A stretch of DNA of 64,000 bases from Gp1-AA133 sp964641665 (GTDB lineage Bacteria; Acidobacteriota; Terriglobia; Terriglobales; Acidobacteriaceae). The stretch covers positions 11,279 to 75,278 of the forward strand of contig CAZXKO010000097.1 of NCBI GenBank assembly GCA_964641665.1, written 5' to 3'. Position 1 is the stretch's first letter, and every line of letters begins with the position of its first letter. The translations under genes and the position numbers were made by a program. Positions 34,668-44,027 of this stretch are shown one piece after another. Under the pieces are notes generated by a model. That model searched no databases, was not told where the DNA came from, and saw nothing but the letters and a program-made list of their open reading frames with translations.

Positions 34668-35783
34668 TCAAGCTGTCGAGAAACCGGCAGGCGGGCTATC
34701 GTGCACCCCGAGACGTCTACCTGCAATAGGAATAGATACCTCGACGAGAGTACCGGGATTGGCATTGCTCACTCGAAAGAGACCGCCGAATTCCATGGCG
34801 CGCTGCCTCATCCCTCCGAGACCGACTCCTATGTGGTCTGGCCGCAACTCCACAACCTCAGCCGCAACTCCTTTGCCGTCGTCACGAACCATGACCACGA
34901 TGCGGCTTTCTTCGCGACTCAAGACTACCCAACTTTTGCTTGCACTGGAATGTCGGAAAACGTTAGTCAGACCTTCTTGCACGATTCGGAAGATTGCCGT
35001 CTCCAGCTCCGCGGCCAGCCGGGGAAAGTTGTGCGGCTGCACTTCCAGTGAAGTCTTGATTCCGCTGCGTTTGCCGACTCCGTCCAGGTACCACCGCAGC
35101 GCCGAGGCTAACCCTGATTCATCGAGCAGGGGCGGATGCAAAAGATACGAAATGGTCCGAACTTGCTGGATTGCCCGGCCAACGATGTCCCTTCCTTCCG
35201 CGGCTAGTTGAACCTTCGTTTGAACTGAGTGCTCATCCACGATCCGGTCGAACAGCAGCTTTGTGGCAGCGAGGTCCTGCCCCAGACCATCGTGCAACTC
35301 GCGCGCAATGCGGCGTCGTTCTTCGTCTTGTAGCGTCATCAGGCGGCTGGACATCTGCCGCAGCTGGGCGTTCAGCTCCTCCGTCTGCTTCGCCTTTCGT
35401 TGCAGCTCTACGAAGACACTGACTTTCGCGCGTAGCAGCTGCGGGACCACCGGCACGGAAATATAATCCACGGCGCCCAGGGTGTACCCCTTCAGCCGGT
35501 CCAGGTCGGTCAGGTTTACGGCCGACACAAAAATGATCGCGATCTTACGAAAGCGTGGGTGCTGGCGAATCAACTCGGCCAATTCGAAACCATCGATTTC
35601 AGGCATGCTGACGTCCAACAGCACGACGGCGACCTCGGTTTTGAGCAGCACCCCCAGAGCCTCTTTCCCGGAACTGGCCTGAATAAGATTTTCGTCCAGT
35701 TCGCGGAGCATCGCTTCATACGTGAGCAGCTTCGCCGGCTGGTCATCCACCATGAGGATGTTAACTTTTTCTTTCGCGCTCAT
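34668..35783 (-). CDS. Receiver-histidine kinase hybrid (NarX-like kinase)
   Basis: 371 residues. An N-terminal receiver domain (1-120, phospho-acceptor Asp57 in LLDVSMPEIDG) is joined to a HisKA_3 kinase: His164 in RRRIARELHDGLGQDLAATK, then an ATPase domain with EGLTNVFRHSSA, VRDDGKGV and GVGLGGMRQRAMEFGG. The conserved receiver Lys near residue 110 appears as Val (YISVPVVPQ), a variant in this kind of protein. It lacks a sensor domain and membrane segments, so it probably receives a phosphate or a signal from a partner kinase and passes it to a LuxR-type regulator that is not in this window. Confidence 0.88.
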   Translation of the reverse strand: MSAKEKVNILMVDDQPAKLLTYEAMLRELDENLIQASSGKEALGVLLKTEVAVVLLDVSMPEIDGFELAELIRQHPRFRKIAIIFVSAVNLTDLDRLKGYTLGAVDYISVPVVPQLLRAKVSVFVELQRKAKQTEELNAQLRQMSSRLMTLQDEERRRIARELHDGLGQDLAATKLLFDRIVDEHSVQTKVQLAAEGRDIVGRAIQQVRTISYLLHPPLLDESGLASALRWYLDGVGKRSGIKTSLEVQPHNFPRLAAELETAIFRIVQEGLTNVFRHSSASKSWVVLSREESRIVVMVRDDGKGVAAEVVELRPDHIGVGLGGMRQRAMEFGGLFRVSNANPGTLVEVSIPIAGRRLGVHDSPPAGFSTA

Positions 35784-35885
35784 ACCTGGTTTTGCAACTG
35801 GCGGTGCGGATGGGTGGGGCAGGGGTTGGGCCGTCGATGCCGCACTTGCCCAGAGTCACTTACGGAGAGAGATTTCGCCTATCTC

Positions 35886-36080
35886 CTATGCGGCGTGCGT
35901 ACCGGGGCCTGGGGGGAGAAGCTGCGCAACCAATTCAAGAATGCGTTCCTGTCTCTCGTCGAACTCGTGCCATTCCTTCTCGGTCAGTCCGCCGAAGGTC
36001 TCTGCTTCCAGCGCTTCGGTTTGCTGCGACATAAGCTTCCGCAGTTCGGCACGAATCATCTGTACTGCACCCACATCCAC
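35886..36080 (-). CDS. Small helical hypothetical protein
   Basis: 64 codons with a helical, acidic core: IRAELRKLMSQQTEALEAET, then GLTEKEWHEFDERQERILEL. The pattern DERQERIxEL recurs in very small acidobacterial proteins as I remember them. The start could be at 36080 or 36059. Not in an obvious operon. Function unknown. Confidence 0.5.
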   Translation of the reverse strand: MDVGAVQMIRAELRKLMSQQTEALEAETFGGLTEKEWHEFDERQERILELVAQLLPPGPGTHAA

Positions 36081-36649
36081 GACACACCTGCTCCGGCATC
36101 GCTTGCGCCGTTCTGGCTTGTAAATGCCGCTTGTTCAAAGTCTCCCCTGACCACCGGGCGCGACACATCAAGCTACGTCGATTTCTTGCCTGGAAGCCGC
36201 CGGGATTGCCTCAAGTGCCCAAACCGCCAGCTGGACGGTTTGGGCGGTGGTCCGCCGCCATTTCCCTCCCCCAGAGAAAAGCGAAAGGACGCGTGAAAAT
36301 TACGTTGCTTCGACTTTGAAAGAAATACTGTATTGCCTGTAAGAATCGCACCGCGGAACCGTATTGCTTGTCGCTTGCGATGTGCCGTCCCGCGCCACTT
36401 CTGGGCCGCCCAGCGCGATGCATGCTGGCTTCGTATTTTCTGTTGCTACTTTCCGAATTTACAGGGTTTCCTGTATTTCAATCCTCGAGCGCCTCAGCTA
36501 GGATGCCTGCTCAATCCAAGCACGTTCGCTCCCCGCGTTGCTCGTTCCCCGGTCCTGGCCCACTCCACCAGGCCGACTCTCCAATGCGGGGTTTCTTTCT
36601 GCAAAAGCGCTCGCAGAAGCGCATACAGTCGTCCTTTGAAGTCGGCGTG
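36081..36649. other. 569-bp region without a convincing gene
   Basis: A 9-bp hairpin (CCCAAACCG / CGGTTTGGG) lies near 36219-36245 with no T-run. Frames through this stretch (for example 36368 onward) do not look like proteins. Base composition is more AT-rich than neighbouring genes. Nothing else recognised. Confidence 0.45.
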
Positions 36650-36871
36650 ATGGTCGTGCGGTCCACAAATCCTGAAGATCGTGTTCGTCGCATTCGAGAA
36701 CTGTGTGCTCGAGCCGCAGAAACTGAAGACGCCGACGCAATAAAAGAGGTCGCGTCCCAACTGCGAAAGGAGTTGCATGAGCAGATCGTCTACCTGAAGG
36801 AGATGGTCGCCGTGTACCGAGGCTGCATCGCTTGGGAGGCTGAGAGCGACGAGGGCCGCGAGAGCGAATGA
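36650..36871 (+). CDS. Small helical hypothetical protein
   Basis: 73 residues from ATG 36650: MVVRSTNPEDRVRRIRELCA, then EDADAIKEVASQLRKELHEQ and IVYLKEMVAVYRG, ending acidic. It is helical and charged with a heptad-like pattern. An in-frame extension back to 36368 reads like non-coding DNA, so the ATG at 36650 is preferred. Function unknown; probably a real small gene because the heptad pattern and codon use look ordered. Confidence 0.5.
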   Translation: MVVRSTNPEDRVRRIRELCARAAETEDADAIKEVASQLRKELHEQIVYLKEMVAVYRGCIAWEAESDEGRESE

Positions 36872-37188
36872 ACATGAGACTCCGCGCTTGGTGCCGAGTG
36901 CCTCATCCTCGCCCTTTCTGTGCACATGTGTGGACCACCCGCCTTTAACAGCACGTGATCGCAGTCACGCGGACCAGTGATGCGCGCCGCAGCAGAGTGC
37001 ACCGTATGATGCGAACCTGCCACACAGTACCCAGGCCGATTTTAGGGCACGCTCGACTCAGAACAGAACCGACATCGTTGCCGGACCCGAGTTGGATAGA
37101 CATCTCTCAGGTGTCGCAAAGGTGCCGCACTCAGATGTAGAGGGTCATAAGCCCCGTGCGGACGCCACATCGCATCACGGCCACCGAA

Positions 37189-37205
37189 TTTAGCGATTCG
37201 CTAAA
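37189..37205. promoter_or_regulatory. Perfect 17-bp palindrome, operator-like
   Basis: TTTAGCGA-T-TCGCTAAA. The arms are exact with a single central base. It lies in the region 36872-37486 that has no convincing gene, 280 bases before the small gene at 37487. The factor that might bind it is unknown. Confidence 0.45.
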
Positions 37206-37486
37206 GTACTTCCTTGACGCCTGCTGCGTGCTATGCGGAAACACTCTGTGCTGTTCCGCATGTGGAACTCCTATACGGCACGTCCGAGCGCTCTATCGGT
37301 TCACAACTCCACAACTGGCTGGTGCGAAGAGCGAGACCCGAGAGTCTGGACACGTTTGTCCCGTACCGTCCAGGATGTGAGGAGAAGCCGGAAAGACAAG
37401 GCTGCCTGCATTTCACACTGACCGTCTTTCCAAGGCTTCCTGAAAAGATGCAGCCAGACCTATTGCGCGCATCCAGGCGGTGCCGT

Positions 37487-37633
37487 ATGAAAAACAAAAT
37501 CGCATCAGCGACCCGCTCAACAAAGACGAGCTGGGAGGAGGCAGAAGGCTGGCTTGCCTGTCTTATTGTGTGGAGTGTCGGAATCGCCATGTTGCTGGCG
37601 ATTGTGAGTATCTTTCTCAATCCAGCGGAATAG
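37487..37633 (+). CDS. Possible 48-residue membrane protein
   Basis: From ATG 37487: MKNKIASATRSTKTSWEEAE, then GWLACLIVWSVGIAMLLAIV, then SIFLNPAE. A polar head is followed by one strong transmembrane helix. AGGCGG precedes the start by 7 bases. The in-frame extension back to 37214 reads like a shadow. Function unknown. Confidence 0.45.
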   Translation: MKNKIASATRSTKTSWEEAEGWLACLIVWSVGIAMLLAIVSIFLNPAE

Positions 37634-37678
37634 GGGCGCGGTTGCCTTCGGCCGAAACAACAGCACCCACCCGCCCCC

Positions 37679-39751
37679 TCACCACACCCTGCAAGTCTTC
37701 GCCGGCATCATAGGCTGCCCCGCCTTGCACCCGAACGCCTTCCCAAACTCCGGCGTGTTCACCAGCACTCCATTCGCCCGGAAGCGGTCGGGGGAGTGCG
37801 GATCGGTCGTCGCCACCAGCCGCTCCAGCTCCGGACGCCACACCGAGCACCAGTCCTGCGCGAAGCCCAGGAAGAACTGCTGCATCGGAGTGTAGCCGTC
37901 GGCCGACTTCGTGTTCATGTCCGTGCCATCCTGCGCCGCTCGCGCCAGGTAGGCCAGGTACGCCAGCCGCATCCCGCCGTTGTCCGCCGTGTTTTCGCCC
38001 AGCGTGAGCTTTCCGTTCAGCTTGGTGTCGCCCACGCTGAACTGGGCGTACTCATCTGAAATGCACTGCGCCCTCTGGTTGAACTTGTCCCCGTCTTCTT
38101 TCGTCCACCAGTCTTCCAGGTTGCCGTGCCCGTCAAACTGCCGGCCCTGATCGTCGAAGCCGTGGGTGATCTCGTGCCCCATGAACAGGCCGATGTGCCC
38201 GTAGTTCAGCGCGTTCGGCTGTGTGCCATCGAAGAAGGCCGGCTGCAGCACGCCCGCAGGAAAATTGATGTCGTTCATGCTGGGGTTATAAAACGCGTTT
38301 ACCGTGGGCGTGGACGTGAGCCACTCCTGCCGGTCGAGAGGTTGTCCGATCTTCGCCAGTTGGCGGTGCGACTCAAATTCCGTTGCCCGCAGATTGTTTC
38401 CGTAAGCGTCGCCACGCACGATCTCTAGCTTCGAGTAGTCGCGCCACTTGTCGGGATAGCCCACCTTGTTGGCGATGAGGTGCAGCTTCTCCTTGGCGCG
38501 AGCCTTGGTGGTGGCGCTCATCCAGTCGAGCGAGTCGATGTCCTGGTCCATCGCCGCCTCGATGTCGTGAATCATCTGCACCGCCTTCTCTTTGCTTGCG
38601 GCCGGGAACTGCTGGTCGACGTAAGCCTTGCCGAGCGCCTCCGGAAGAGCGTTGTCGGTGCTGCGCACGCAGCGCTTCCAGCGCGGCTCCTGCTCGGGAA
38701 TTCCAACCAGCTTGCGTCCGCCGAAATCGAATTTCTCTTCATCCAGCGCCTTGGGAAGAATCAGTCCCCCGAGGGAAGCGACCAGTTGCCAGCGCAGGTA
38801 CGCCTTGGTCGTCGGCAGGTCTGTGTCGGCGATTACCTGGTTCATGCCCTTGAAGAAATCCGGCTCGGCAACGTTGATCTCCTTGAACGCCGGAGAACCG
38901 GTCGTCGAGTAGAACTGGTCCCAGTTGAACAGCGGCGTCACGGCCTGCAGGTCCTTGACCGGCTTCATGTGATAGACGTTGTGGGGATCGCGCTGCGACG
39001 TCACATCCAGCGAAACCTTGGCCAACGCCGTCTCCAGCTTCATGATCGCCGCCGCGTCACTCGCCGCCTGCTTCTCGCTCGACCCCAGCAGCTTCAGGAT
39101 GTTCGTGACGTGCTGCACGTATTGCTTCCGGATCTCTTCATCTTTCGCGCCCGTGCGGAAGTAATAATCTTTCTCCGGCAAGCCCATGCCTCCCTGGCTC
39201 ACCGCCGCGATGGTCTGGGTCGCGTCTTTGAAGTCCTGCTGTGACCCGTATCCCAGAAACGCGTTCACGTTGATCAACTGGTAGTGCGCCAGCAATTCCG
39301 GCAGCTGATCTTTGCTGGTGAGTCCGTTGATGCGGTCCAGTTCCGGCTGCAGCGACGCCAGCCCATTCTGCTGCACCGTCGCCTCATCCATGCAGCTGGC
39401 GTAGTAATCGCCAATCTTCTTCGTATTCGTGTCGCGCGACGGGTCGTCCGCCGCAGCCTTCTCCAGGATCGCGTGCAGCACCTGCCGGTTGTACTGCTCC
39501 AGGTTGTAGAACTGGTCGGAGTAGGGCGAGTCGCTCGGAATCGGGTGCAGCTTGCTCCAATGGCCGCAAGCGTACTGGTAGAAATCGACGCAGGGATCGG
39601 CGCCCGTATCCATCAGGCTCTTATCCAGCCCCGGAATGGGAGAGAAAGTTTGTGGCGCCGTGTCAGCCGCCTTGCCATTAGTCTGCGCAAACGCGAGGCC
39701 CGCGCAAACCAAAACCAAGAGAACCGCAAGAGTGCGTTTCGCTGTAAACAC
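37679..39751 (-). CDS. M13-family zinc metallopeptidase (PepO/neprilysin-like)
   Basis: The start is probably GTG 39751 with a strong site (GGAGGAAAAAA) just before it, giving 690 residues with a signal peptide (AKRTLAVLLVLVCAGLAFAQ). It has the N-terminal M13 domain (DPCVDFYQYACGHWSKLHPI), NAFYNPSMNDINFPAGVLQP, the zinc motif HEITHGFDDQGRQFDG and the third ligand in LGENTADNGG, and ends CRVW as usual for the family. It is an exported peptidase. A longer frame to 39841 runs into a dispersed repeat and is not used. The frame is intact over 2 kb. Confidence 0.93.
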   Translation of the reverse strand: MFTAKRTLAVLLVLVCAGLAFAQTNGKAADTAPQTFSPIPGLDKSLMDTGADPCVDFYQYACGHWSKLHPIPSDSPYSDQFYNLEQYNRQVLHAILEKAAADDPSRDTNTKKIGDYYASCMDEATVQQNGLASLQPELDRINGLTSKDQLPELLAHYQLINVNAFLGYGSQQDFKDATQTIAAVSQGGMGLPEKDYYFRTGAKDEEIRKQYVQHVTNILKLLGSSEKQAASDAAAIMKLETALAKVSLDVTSQRDPHNVYHMKPVKDLQAVTPLFNWDQFYSTTGSPAFKEINVAEPDFFKGMNQVIADTDLPTTKAYLRWQLVASLGGLILPKALDEEKFDFGGRKLVGIPEQEPRWKRCVRSTDNALPEALGKAYVDQQFPAASKEKAVQMIHDIEAAMDQDIDSLDWMSATTKARAKEKLHLIANKVGYPDKWRDYSKLEIVRGDAYGNNLRATEFESHRQLAKIGQPLDRQEWLTSTPTVNAFYNPSMNDINFPAGVLQPAFFDGTQPNALNYGHIGLFMGHEITHGFDDQGRQFDGHGNLEDWWTKEDGDKFNQRAQCISDEYAQFSVGDTKLNGKLTLGENTADNGGMRLAYLAYLARAAQDGTDMNTKSADGYTPMQQFFLGFAQDWCSVWRPELERLVATTDPHSPDRFRANGVLVNTPEFGKAFGCKAGQPMMPAKTCRVW

Positions 39752-39783
39752 TTTTTTCCTCCGAAATTGGACGTGCCACCGCC

Positions 39784-39845
39784 CGTGGGGCGCCCCCCCT
39801 TTGCGCGTTCTGTGGGCAAAGGTGGGATTCCACGACTGCATCGAC
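39784..39845. repeat. Dispersed hairpin repeat, copy 2
   Basis: CCTTTGC and GCAAAGG pair around an 11-base loop and are followed by GTGGGATTCCACGACTGC; the second copy of the family at 34511-34570. Confidence 0.7.
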
Positions 39846-39888
39846 CTTGGGATTCTGACTGCCCGGCCCCGAATCGCCCTGATAAAAC

Positions 39889-42424
39889 CTACCGCGCCGT
39901 CGCGCTTGTCGGCGGCGGCGCCGTCACCACCGGCAGCACCACCGTATCCACCATTGACGGATCGTCCCGCAACCGCACGTACAGCTCTTTCCCCTTAGGA
40001 ACCGGGATCGGCAGATTCGCATCCATGAACCCATCCGGCACCGTCACAGGACTCGAAAAATCGGCATCCGTGCTTACCGAATCCACCAAGAACAACTTCT
40101 CCCCCACAGTACGCACTGCTTCTGCAGTAAGTTCACGCAGCGGACTTCTTTCAGCACCGGCACCCGCACCAGGTTCGCCAGGGGCTGCCAGTCGCCCTCG
40201 GTCCCGTCCGCACTTACCGCCCGGAACTTGAGCGCAAAGGCCGACGGCCCCAGGTGGCGCAACGGGTCCAGCACGCCCAGAATCGTCTTCGCGTCCTGCA
40301 GCGTCAGGTTCCCGTCGCCAATGCTGAGCAGCACGCGGAACGAATCATCGGCCGTCGCGACTTCAATCTTCTCCGCCGGAGGAAACGTTTCCGGCTCCTG
40401 CGCCTTCAGCGAGAAATGCAGCTGCGCGTCCTGCGGCAGCTCATCCGGGTTACCCAGCTTCACCATCGAGATCGGAGCATTCGGATCCAGCTGCACGCTT
40501 TTGCTCATCAACAACAGCTTCGGCCGTGGCGCCTTCACTTCGGCCGCCACCGGCAGCACCCGCCCATCCTTGAGCGTCACCGATGCCGACGCCGACGTTC
40601 CCGCCTGCAGCGGGTTGGCCGCCGGCTTCCTCATCGCCATGCGCAGTTCATCCTGCTGGTTGGCGCGCGAAACGTTCAGGGCCACGAAGCGGATGCCGTT
40701 GAGTTCGAGGCTCGTTACTTCATCCAGCCGCATGCCCCGCAGCACGCCCTCGCTATCTCCCGCGTGGATGCTGAACCGGTCCAACCGCCCCGCCTCGGCA
40801 TACGTATGCAGCGGAATGCTGTCCGCGTCGCGCAGCCCGCATGTTTCCACCGCCAGGCTGACCCAGCCCGCCGGTTCGTCCTGCAACTGAACGTGGACTT
40901 CCAGTTCGTCCACCTTCGTCCGCTTCCACGAGGTCGAAAGCTCGTTGCCTTCCTGATTCTTTACGGTCACGCCGCTCACGCAGCACGCGTCCGCCGACTG
41001 CAGGTGCAGCGTATCCTGCCGCCCCACGATCAGCGCGCTCGCGTCTTTCGACGCGATCACCCACTTCGCGGCTCGTGGACTGCGCAGGAAAACGCGGCCC
41101 TTCGAACTTCTGGAATCCCCACACTCCGCGCACGCTGGCCGTGAATTCGTCTTGCAGGTCGGCCAGGTGCATGCCGCGCGTATTCACCACGAATCCGCCG
41201 CGCTCGGCGTCCGCCGTCAACGGCAGGCTCAGGCTTGTCCCCGCCTTCGTCTCCAGGTGCAGTTCAAAGTCGTGGCCCAGTTCCGTCGCAAACACCAGCG
41301 GAGCCCCTTCCACCGGCAAAACTAAGTCCGGATTCGCAATGCAGTACACCGCCTTCGCGTCCGCCGCTCGCAGCGGAGGCAGCACCGCCGATGCCACCGG
41401 CGGCAGTCCTACCACCAGCACCGACTTCGGATTGCGGAACGAAGGTGGATTGTTCAGCCGCAGCTTCAGCGCATTCTGCCGCGGCAAACGCCAGCGCGGG
41501 AATGTACTGATATTGCGTGGTGTGCGTTGTGCCCAGGATCCGCGCCATGTCGACCACCGCGCCGATATACGGACTGTAGTAGCCTGACCGCGCCACCGGC
41601 GTGTAGCCCACTTGAGCGACCAGGTCCACCTGCGCTCCTGAAGTCAAGGTCGAGAGCATGGTCTGGCTATGCGCGTCGTCGAGCACCAGCTGATCGGTGT
41701 TCTGCGTAAGGCACGGAACCTGTTGCGCGGTCGGCTTATCGAAACACTCCTGCTCCAGCTTGAAGTTCAAACTGCGCGCCAGCAACACCGTCCGCTCGTG
41801 CAGCTGGTCGGTCCCACCCGCGCTCGGTTCCCGCATCGCTGCCAGATAGTTCTCTAACCGCGCCCGGTCGAGACTGGCTTGGTGAAGGTCCTGTGCCGCG
41901 CGAACAAATGCACCCGGCTTGCCCCGCACCGCCGTGCGCAGCGTGCTGAACCCGCCGCCGGTCTCAGGCGCCAGAAACACAAGCGCCTCCTGCGCCTCGT
42001 CGGGCACCGTCACCCACACCCCTTCGTCGTGCGCTTGCTTGTTCCAGGTTTCTACTTTGGTGAACCAGTGGTCAGGCGGCGGGTTGGTGACGCCGCGCAG
42101 GAACGCGACGATCATGATGTAGTGCGCCGACTGGCTCTCCGGCAGATCAGGATGCACCCAGAGCCGGTCCCGTGGCTGCAGGTTCGGTACCTCCGAGATG
42201 GGCAGGATGGCCTCGCCGCGCCGCACCCTTACCTCGACAGGGGGACCCGCAAGATCAAATGCAGCCCCCTCCGCGAGGGCGCCCGTCACGAGCGCCAGGA
42301 CCATACCAAGAAGGGCAACCGCGCCGCCCGCTGGCCAGCGACCGTCATGCAAGAGCTGTCGAAACTGCCGAACACACGACTGACCCAAACCGCCAGCCTC
42401 CATAGCACAAAGGATTTCAACCAT
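39889..42424 (-). pseudogene. Large secreted hypothetical protein broken by three frameshifts
   Basis: Four overlapping frames on the minus strand join into one protein of about 845 residues. The first (42424 downward) has a signal or anchor sequence (GGAVALLGMVLALVTGALA) and runs to QYQYIPALA; the second continues LPRQNALKLRLNNPPSFRN; the third continues from SPRAAKWVIASKDASALIV; the fourth runs from AEAVRTVGEKLFLVDSVS to the stop at 39889. Removing one base from a T-run at 41486-41488 and one at 41089-41092, and adding one in a C-run near 40142-40144, restores one frame. No known domain is recognised; the beta-rich segments suggest an outer-surface or periplasmic protein. Confidence 0.75.
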
Positions 42425-42526
42425 TGTACCCAGCCCGCCCCCCCAAAGGGCGGATACCTCATTCGCGTGGGCCTCTGTCGGCAGAGCTCGTGCCTAACCA
42501 TCCCGGGACGGCAGGCCCTGCTCCTC

Positions 42527-43096
42527 TTACCTCCCACCCGCCTCGCGCACCAGGCTCGCGATCGCCTGGCGACACGCCGATCGAAGTTCTCCCTCCAGGT
42601 GTTCCGGGACCGAACGTGAAATCAGCAGCAGCGCCGTCCCGTGGGCCACCGCCCACAGGGCCAACGTCAGCCGCAGGTGTTGTTCATCGTCGCCTTTGAC
42701 TTGCTCGGCCAGCTTGCTTTGCGCCCACAGGAAACTCGGCCCGAATTCCTCCGCCTTCTTTGCTGCCGGGGATGCACCCAGCAGTTCATGGTAGTGGGCA
42801 TGGTAAAGCTGATACTCCTGCGGGCGAGTCAGGGCAAAGTCCAGGTAACGCTCGAGCCCCTCTTCCAGCGACCCGCTCGTCTTGACCACCTCGTACAGTT
42901 CTGTTCGAAGCCGTAACAGCAGGGCCCGCAGAATCCCCTGGCGGCTCTTGAACCGACGGTAAATGGCCGGGGTGTTGGTCCGTGCGGCGCGCGCTAACGC
43001 TCTCATACTAAGCGTTTTATCACCGCCACCACGCCAGAGGCTCTGGGCCGCGTCAAGCACCCGCCGCTCTACCTCCGGATCAGCATGTCTGGGCAT
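42527..43096 (-). CDS. TetR/AcrR-family regulator
   Basis: ATG 43096 (MPRHADPEVERRVLDAAQSL) gives 189 residues; the longer frame from 43126 is less likely. The DNA-binding helices are KTLSMRALARAARTNTPAIY with RRFKSRQGILRALLLR. The C-terminal domain is of the TetR_C_33-like size. It is divergent from the metallopeptidase-like gene at 43249, and the spacer contains a good promoter and paired GTATAC sites, so it probably controls that gene and itself. Confidence 0.88.
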   Translation of the reverse strand: MPRHADPEVERRVLDAAQSLWRGGGDKTLSMRALARAARTNTPAIYRRFKSRQGILRALLLRLRTELYEVVKTSGSLEEGLERYLDFALTRPQEYQLYHAHYHELLGASPAAKKAEEFGPSFLWAQSKLAEQVKGDDEQHLRLTLALWAVAHGTALLLISRSVPEHLEGELRSACRQAIASLVREAGGR

Positions 43097-43139
43097 AACA
43101 CGACACTCCACGACGGCGATTCCCATTGTAGGAATTATG

Positions 43140-43168
43140 TTGACAGCGTATACTTAACGATGTATACA
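43140..43168 (+). promoter_or_regulatory. Promoter with paired GTATAC sites, upstream of the metallopeptidase-like gene
   Basis: TTGACA (43140-43145), 17 bases, TATACA (43163-43168) on the plus strand. Two GTATAC sites at 43148-43153 and 43162-43167, 14 bases apart, fall in the spacer and over the -10. GTATAC is self-complementary, so the pair forms both a direct and an inverted repeat. TetR at 43096 is the likely binder. Confidence 0.6.
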
Positions 43169-43248
43169 TAATCCAAGTATAGGCCCTCCCCCTGTTCGTT
43201 TGCAAAGACCCGCAGGGACCCAAATCAAAATTGAAGGAGTTGCTGGAG

Positions 43249-44025
43249 ATGTATTCGTGGGATGACCCCGACGATCGGGTATCGATCGTCCAGATGAATG
43301 CAGACTTGCGTCACGCACAGATGGACTTGTTGAGCGCCGAGTGCGCCACGGAGCGTCTGCGTAGTCGCTTTTCGGTGGAAGACCTGGCCCGCCACGGCGA
43401 GAAGGTAGTTCTGCGCAAAACCATCGGCTCGGCGCTCGCCTTGAGTGAGTTCTACCTTTCAATTCGCAACCAGTTGCCGGCCGACATTCTGCCCCTCAGC
43501 GAGGCGCAGGTACGCGAAGCCGTGCGCTGCGTCGCCACCTACCTTGAGAGCCAACGTGAAGATTTCTTTTCCAGAGGAATCCCGCTGAAGGAAGCGCAGA
43601 AAGCGCTCCTGCAGCCGTTCTTCTCGCCCGCTCTCCTCGACCGCGTGCGAACCGTCGAGTTACACGGCCATCGCCTTCCCCCTCCCCCGTTTCATCCCGA
43701 AGCCCGCGCCCTCGGCCTCGAGCACCTGCCCGAGCTCACGCACATGACCTCGCTCACTTTTCTCGACGTGATCGTGTTCAACGATCTCATCATCGAGCGC
43801 AGCTTGTTTCACGGCCTAGTGCACACGGCGCAATTCCGGATTCTCGGCATGGAGCGCTACGCCAATCTGTTCGTCCGCGCCTTCCTTCGCACCAACGCCC
43901 ACTACACCGTCCCGCTCGAAGCGCACGCGTTCGCACTGGAGTCCAAGTTCGCGGTCCGTCCCGACACCGCGTTTTCGGTGGAAGAACAGGTGCGGCTCTG
44001 GTTGCGCGAAGGACGGTACGAATAG
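43249..44025 (+). CDS. Metallopeptidase-like protein with HGxxH in place of HExxH
   Basis: ATG 43249 with AAGGAG 10 bases upstream (43233-43238) gives 258 residues. The N-terminal half is helical (SALALSEFYLSIRNQLPADI). The C-terminal half has ERSLFHGLVHTAQFRILGME, RYANLFVRAFLRTNAHYTVP and LEAHAFALESKF. In a protein group I associate with acidobacteria the same stretch reads LFHELVHxxQY and PLExxAYxLE, giving two His and a Glu as zinc ligands. Here the catalytic Glu is Gly (GGC codon) while both His and the later Glu remain. It may bind zinc without proteolysis. No signal peptide. Confidence 0.6.
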   Translation: MYSWDDPDDRVSIVQMNADLRHAQMDLLSAECATERLRSRFSVEDLARHGEKVVLRKTIGSALALSEFYLSIRNQLPADILPLSEAQVREAVRCVATYLESQREDFFSRGIPLKEAQKALLQPFFSPALLDRVRTVELHGHRLPPPPFHPEARALGLEHLPELTHMTSLTFLDVIVFNDLIIERSLFHGLVHTAQFRILGMERYANLFVRAFLRTNAHYTVPLEAHAFALESKFAVRPDTAFSVEEQVRLWLREGRYE

Positions 44026-44027
44026 GG

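Noticed and set aside
34600..34700. Similarity between GCTGCTGTTCAAGCTGTCGA here and GCTGCTGTTCCGGCTGTGGA at the end of the glycosyltransferase gene
   Set aside because: Too short and of simple composition to claim a duplicated gene end.
36368..36649. In-frame extension of the small gene at 36650
   Set aside because: The residues look like translated non-coding DNA (many Pro, Ser, Arg, no pattern), whereas the part from 36650 has a clear helical pattern.
37156..37380. Cys-rich frame (CCVLCGNTLCCSACG) that might be a zinc ribbon
   Set aside because: No ribosome-binding site, atypical remainder of the protein, and it overlaps the frame leading to 37487; Cys clusters arise easily here from TGC-rich DNA.
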